From the NCBI RefSeq assembly GCF_000069785.1, contig NC_010528.1:2852001-2916000 (forward strand): 64,000 nt of DNA, given 5' to 3'. Positions 60,883 through 64,000 of this stretch are shown one piece after another. Within the stretch, counting starts at the first letter, position 1. Each line of letters starts with the position of its first letter. The notes beneath the pieces are model-generated. The model did not search any database, was not told the origin of the DNA, and saw only the letters and a list, made by a program, of their open reading frames with translations. This DNA is from Cupriavidus taiwanensis LMG 19424 (GTDB lineage Bacteria > Pseudomonadota > Gammaproteobacteria > Burkholderiales > Burkholderiaceae). The position numbers and the translations under genes were made by a program.

Positions 60883-61889
60883 GCCGCCTCCTGGTTGGCC
60901 AGAACCGGATGGAAGCAGCGCAGCCGGCGCCCGTCCGCCGCGGTTTCCAGCGGGGGTTCGGTCTTGCAGGCAGCCGTTGCATACGGGCAGCGCTCGCGGA
61001 ACGCGCAGCCGCCCGGCAGGTTCAGAAGCGACGGCGTCATGCCGGGGATCTGCCGCAACGGCGTGCCGCGCGGATTGCGCGACGGCGCCGAACGGATCAG
61101 GCCGTGGGTATAGGGATGCTCGGGGCGTTCCAGCACCTGGCGCACGTCGCCGGCTTCAACGATCTTGCCGGCATACATCACGCAGACAGTATCGGCCAGC
61201 CCTGCCACCACCGACAGGTCATGCGTGATCCAGATCAGCGCCGTGCCCGACTCGCGGCACAGCGTCTGCATCTCGTACAGGATCTGGCCCTGGATGGTGA
61301 CGTCGAGCGCCGTGGTCGGCTCGTCGGCAATGATCAGGTCGGGCTTGTTCAGCAGCGCGATGGCAATCGCCACGCGCTGGCGCATGCCGCCTGAGAACTG
61401 GTGCGGATACGCCAGCAGGCGCTCGTCCGGCGATGGGATGCCGACCCGCGCCAGCGCGTTGCGCGCGCGCTCGCGCGCCACCGCCTTGCTTACGTTCTCG
61501 TGCGCCAGCACCGCCTCGATCATCTGCGTATCGATGCGCAGCACCGGGTTCAGCGTCATCATCGGATCCTGGAAGATCATCGCGATGCGGTTGCCGCGCA
61601 CGTCGCGCTGCTGCGCCGGCGTGAGCGCGCGCAGGTCGCGCGTAACGCCGTCGCGGCTGGTCAGCGCGATGCGGCCGTCGACGATCTTCCCGGGCGGATC
61701 AATCAGGCCCATGATCGAATAGCCGGTCATGGACTTGCCCGAGCCGGACTCGCCCACCAGCCCCATGATCTCGCCGCGGCCCACGGTGAAGGACACGTCG
61801 TCGACGGCCCTGGCGATGCCGCCGCGCGTATGGAAATGCGTTTTCAGGTGTTCGACCACCAGTGTCGGTTGTGCCATCGGTTGTGCCAT
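60879..61889 (-). CDS. Peptide ABC transporter ATPase, DppD/OppD type
   Basis: 336 residues. Walker A GESGSGKS at 46-53, signature FSGGMRQR, Walker B LIIADEPTTALD. The C-terminal CAFRERCPYATAAC is the family cysteine motif. The first codons are a 12-base tandem duplication (MAQPMAQP); the first ATG is preferred because GGGAG lies six bases before it. It overlaps the next gene by four bases and follows the permease gene after 13 bases. Confidence 0.92.
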
Positions 61890-61902
61890 CTCGCGCTCCC
61901 GG

Positions 61903-62835
61903 TTATTGCGTCTGCAGGCGCGGGTTCAGCACATCGCGCAGCTGGTCGGCGACCAGGTTCATCGCCACGATGGTGACCACCAGCGCGATGCCCGGGAAGA
62001 AGCTGATCCAGTACTTTCCCGACAGCATGTACTGCTGGCCGTTGGAGATCAGCGAACCGAGCGACGGCTCGGTGATCGGCACGCCCAGCCCGAGGAACGA
62101 CAGCGTCGCCTCCAGCGTGATCGCCGATGCCACCTGCAGCGCCGCGATCACGATCAGCGGCGGCAGGCAGTTGGGCAGCAGGTGCCGGAACATGATGCGC
62201 GCGGGCGGCAGGCCCAGGCAGGTGGCGGCTTCGATGTACTCCTTGCGCCGTTCGACCAGCGCGGCACTGCGCGTGGTGCGCGCATAGTAGGCCCACTGCA
62301 CCGCCACCAGCGCGATCACGATATTGCCCAGCCCCGGGCGCAGGAAGGCCAGCAGAATCAGCGCCAGCAGGATCGGGGGGAACGACAGCTGCAGGTCCGC
62401 CACGCGCATGATGAAGGCCTCGGTGCGCCCGCCCAGGAAGCCGGCCAGCAGGCCAAGCGTGGCGCCCAGCAGCAGCGCGATCAGCGTGCTGACCACGCCC
62501 ACGCCGATGCTGATGCGCAGCCCGTACATCACCGCCGACAGGATGTCGCGGCCTTGTTCGTCCGAGCCCAGCAGGAAGGTCATGCCGCTGCCGGCCTGCT
62601 CGCCCGGCGCCAGGCGCGCGTCGAGCACGTCGAGCGTGGCCAGGTCATACGGGTTCTGCGGCGCCAGCCACGGCGCGAAGATGGCGATCAGGATGATGGT
62701 CACCAGCGTCGCCAGCCCGGCCACGGCAATCTTGCTGGCGAAGAACTCGGCGGCAAAGCGCCGCCATGGGGATTGCTCGCGCGCCGCGGCGGGCGGCGGC
62801 GTCTTGTCTTCGGGTTCGACAGTGACGGCGGTCAT
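61903..62835 (-). CDS. Peptide ABC transporter permease, DppC/OppC type
   Basis: 310 residues with about six helices. A Pro/Ala-rich N-terminus precedes the first helix (KIAVAGLATLVTIILIAIFAPWLAPQNPY). LGSDEQGRDILSAVMYGLRISI and the EAA-type loop EYIEAATCLGLPPARIMFRHLLPN are characteristic. It forms the channel with the DppB-type protein encoded 3 bases upstream. Confidence 0.93.
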   Translation of the reverse strand: MTAVTVEPEDKTPPPAAAREQSPWRRFAAEFFASKIAVAGLATLVTIILIAIFAPWLAPQNPYDLATLDVLDARLAPGEQAGSGMTFLLGSDEQGRDILSAVMYGLRISIGVGVVSTLIALLLGATLGLLAGFLGGRTEAFIMRVADLQLSFPPILLALILLAFLRPGLGNIVIALVAVQWAYYARTTRSAALVERRKEYIEAATCLGLPPARIMFRHLLPNCLPPLIVIAALQVASAITLEATLSFLGLGVPITEPSLGSLISNGQQYMLSGKYWISFFPGIALVVTIVAMNLVADQLRDVLNPRLQTQ

Positions 62836-62838
62836 GGC

Positions 62839-63816
62839 TCAGCCCTTGTTGTCGGCAATGCGCACGCGCGGATCGAGCATGCTGTAGATAATGTCCACCA
62901 CCAGGTTGATCAGGATAAACAGCGTCACGATCACCATCAGGTAGGCGACGATCACCGGCCGGTCCAGCAGCTGGATCGAGTCGATGATGAGCTTGCCCAT
63001 GCCGGGCCAGGCGAAGATAGTCTCGGTCACGATCGCAAAGGCGATGATCGAGCCGAACTGCAGCGCGATCACGGTCACGATCGGGATCAGGATGTTCTTC
63101 AGCACATGCACGCCGACGATGCGGGTATTGGACAACCCCTTGGCGCGCGCGAACTTGACGTAGTCCTGCAGCATCGCCTCCTGCGTGCCGGCGCGCGTAA
63201 GCCGGATCACCATGGCGATGTTGAGCAGCGACAGCGTCACGGCGGGCAGGATCAGGTGGCGGATCCCGTCCGCGGTCAGGAAGCTGAGCGGAATGCCCAG
63301 CACGCGCACGGTCTCGCCGCGGCCGTTGGACGGCAGCCAGCCCAGCTGCACCGCGAACACCATGATCAGCATCAGCCCGACCCAGAAGGTGGGCAGCGAG
63401 AAGCCCAGGATCGACACCGTCATGATGGACTTGCCGGCAATGCCCTTGGGCCGCAGCCCGGCCCACAGGCCCAGCGGGATGCCCAGTACGATGGCCAGCA
63501 GGATCGCGCAGACGGCCAGCTCCATGGTCGCGGGCATGCGCTCGAAGATCAGCTTGAGCGCCGGCGTGCCGTGCGCAAACGACGTGCCGAGGTTGCCTTG
63601 CAGCGCGTTCTGCAGGAACACCCAGTATTGCTCCCACAACGGCTTGTCCAGGCCCAGCGCCGCGATGGTGCGCTTGATGTCCTCCTGGTCGGCCTGCGGG
63701 TTGATCAGGATGTCGACGGGATTGCCGATGGCAAAGACGCCGAGGAAAACCAGCAGCGACATGACGAAGAGCACGACCACGCTCTGCATCAGGCGCCGGA
63801 TGATAAAGACCAGCAT
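62839..63816 (-). CDS. Peptide ABC transporter permease, DppB/OppB type
   Basis: 325 residues with about six helices. The start MLVFIIRRLMQSVVVLFVMSLLVF at 63816 is the family N-terminus, and the 12 open codons upstream are not needed. DYVKFARAKGLSNTRIVGVHVLKN is the EAA loop that contacts the ATPases. An AGGAAAG site lies about 11 bases ahead. It follows the binding-protein gene after about 138 bases on the same strand. Confidence 0.93.
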   Translation of the reverse strand: MLVFIIRRLMQSVVVLFVMSLLVFLGVFAIGNPVDILINPQADQEDIKRTIAALGLDKPLWEQYWVFLQNALQGNLGTSFAHGTPALKLIFERMPATMELAVCAILLAIVLGIPLGLWAGLRPKGIAGKSIMTVSILGFSLPTFWVGLMLIMVFAVQLGWLPSNGRGETVRVLGIPLSFLTADGIRHLILPAVTLSLLNIAMVIRLTRAGTQEAMLQDYVKFARAKGLSNTRIVGVHVLKNILIPIVTVIALQFGSIIAFAIVTETIFAWPGMGKLIIDSIQLLDRPVIVAYLMVIVTLFILINLVVDIIYSMLDPRVRIADNKG

Positions 63817-63954
63817 ATTCGAACCACTTTCCTTTCGCGCGGGAATGCGCACGCCGCCCGGGAGCGCCGTGCGCTTCCAGGCGGCGCGGCAGCCATGCGC
63901 GGCACCGCGAACTCAGCAGCAGGCAGCCTGCCGGGGCTTGGCTTGGGGCTTGCC

Positions 63955-64000
63955 TTACTGGGGCTTGAAGTTATGCGCGTACGTGCGCTCGTCGGTGCGC
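63955..64000 (-). CDS. C-terminus of the peptide ABC solute-binding protein (partial)
   Basis: Only the last 15 codons are in the window, ending RTDERTYAHNFKPQ and TAA. Position upstream of a DppB-DppC-DppD-DppF set and the Tyr/Asn/Phe-rich end fit the last residues of a family 5 peptide-binding protein. The 138-base gap after it (63817-63954) contains repeated GGCTTG units but no clear terminator. Confidence 0.55.
   Translation of the reverse strand, partial: RTDERTYAHNFKPQ

Noticed and set aside
61866..61889. The 12-base tandem duplication at the DppD-type start as a phase-variation repeat
   Set aside because: Only two copies, and a change by one unit keeps the frame, so it would not switch expression.

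Overview
The window looks like a core chromosomal segment of a GC-rich betaproteobacterium of the Burkholderiaceae, most probably Cupriavidus or a close Ralstonia relative. The inference rests on the high-GC codon use, the dense operons, and the order rplU-rpmA-obgE-proB, ispB, tRNA-Pro, pilBCD-coaE-zapD-yacG, argJ-secA and a complete dcw (division and cell wall) cluster followed by lpxC. No phage, insertion sequence, rRNA or CRISPR array was seen. The only clearly accessory item in the first 50 kb is a small toxin-antitoxin pair next to the tRNA gene.

Layout. 1-7.8 kb: hypoxanthine phosphoribosyltransferase, two LysE-type exporters, an AraC regulator, a prolyl 4-hydroxylase, a lytic transglycosylase and proS (a minus-strand run with start/stop overlaps), then rppH with a CNP1-like lipoprotein on the plus strand. 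7.8-12.4 kb: proB, obgE, rpmA and rplU on minus, diverging from ispB and tRNA-Pro(CGG). 12.4-13.4 kb: RelE/ParE-type toxin and HTH antitoxin. 13.4-19.3 kb: pilB, pilC, pilD, coaE, zapD, yacG. 19.3-27 kb, minus: OPT-family transporter, mutT, DUF815-type ATPase, argJ, secA. 27.3-29.4 kb: a DUF721/DciA-like gene on plus, then lpxC and a peroxiredoxin on minus. 29.9-47.5 kb, minus: the dcw cluster, transcribed mraZ-rsmH-ftsL-ftsI-murE-murF-mraY-murD-ftsW-murG-murC-ddl-ftsQ-ftsA-ftsZ, with mostly 1-4 base start/stop overlaps. 47.9-54.9 kb: coq7, a porin, a Bug/TctC solute-binding protein, a MarR regulator with a lipoprotein, fadD and a TetR regulator. 54.9-64 kb: a lipoprotein peptidase, a molybdopterin oxidoreductase, an ABC solute-binding protein, and an Opp/Dpp-type peptide ABC operon whose binding-protein gene runs off the right edge.

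How the parts fit. The dcw cluster encodes the cytoplasmic steps from UDP-MurNAc to UDP-MurNAc-pentapeptide, lipid I and II synthesis, and the divisome proteins FtsL, FtsI, FtsW, FtsQ, FtsA and FtsZ. ZapD (an FtsZ cross-linker) is encoded 11 kb away. MraZ has four GTGKR-like repeats at exact 10-base spacing 110-145 bases ahead of its start, the expected autoregulatory site. LpxC and SecA extend the envelope theme.

Limits. Most of this is conserved housekeeping sequence and I found no convincing new multi-gene system. The least ordinary observations are: two candidate leaderless starts where a -10 hexamer ends six bases before ATG (a 31-residue ORF and the DciA-like gene); the toxin-antitoxin pair with a spaced inverted repeat ahead of it; a translationally coupled transglycosylase, prolyl hydroxylase and AraC run; and an (xHG)5 tail on RppH. 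All functions are read from motifs and general family knowledge without a database search.
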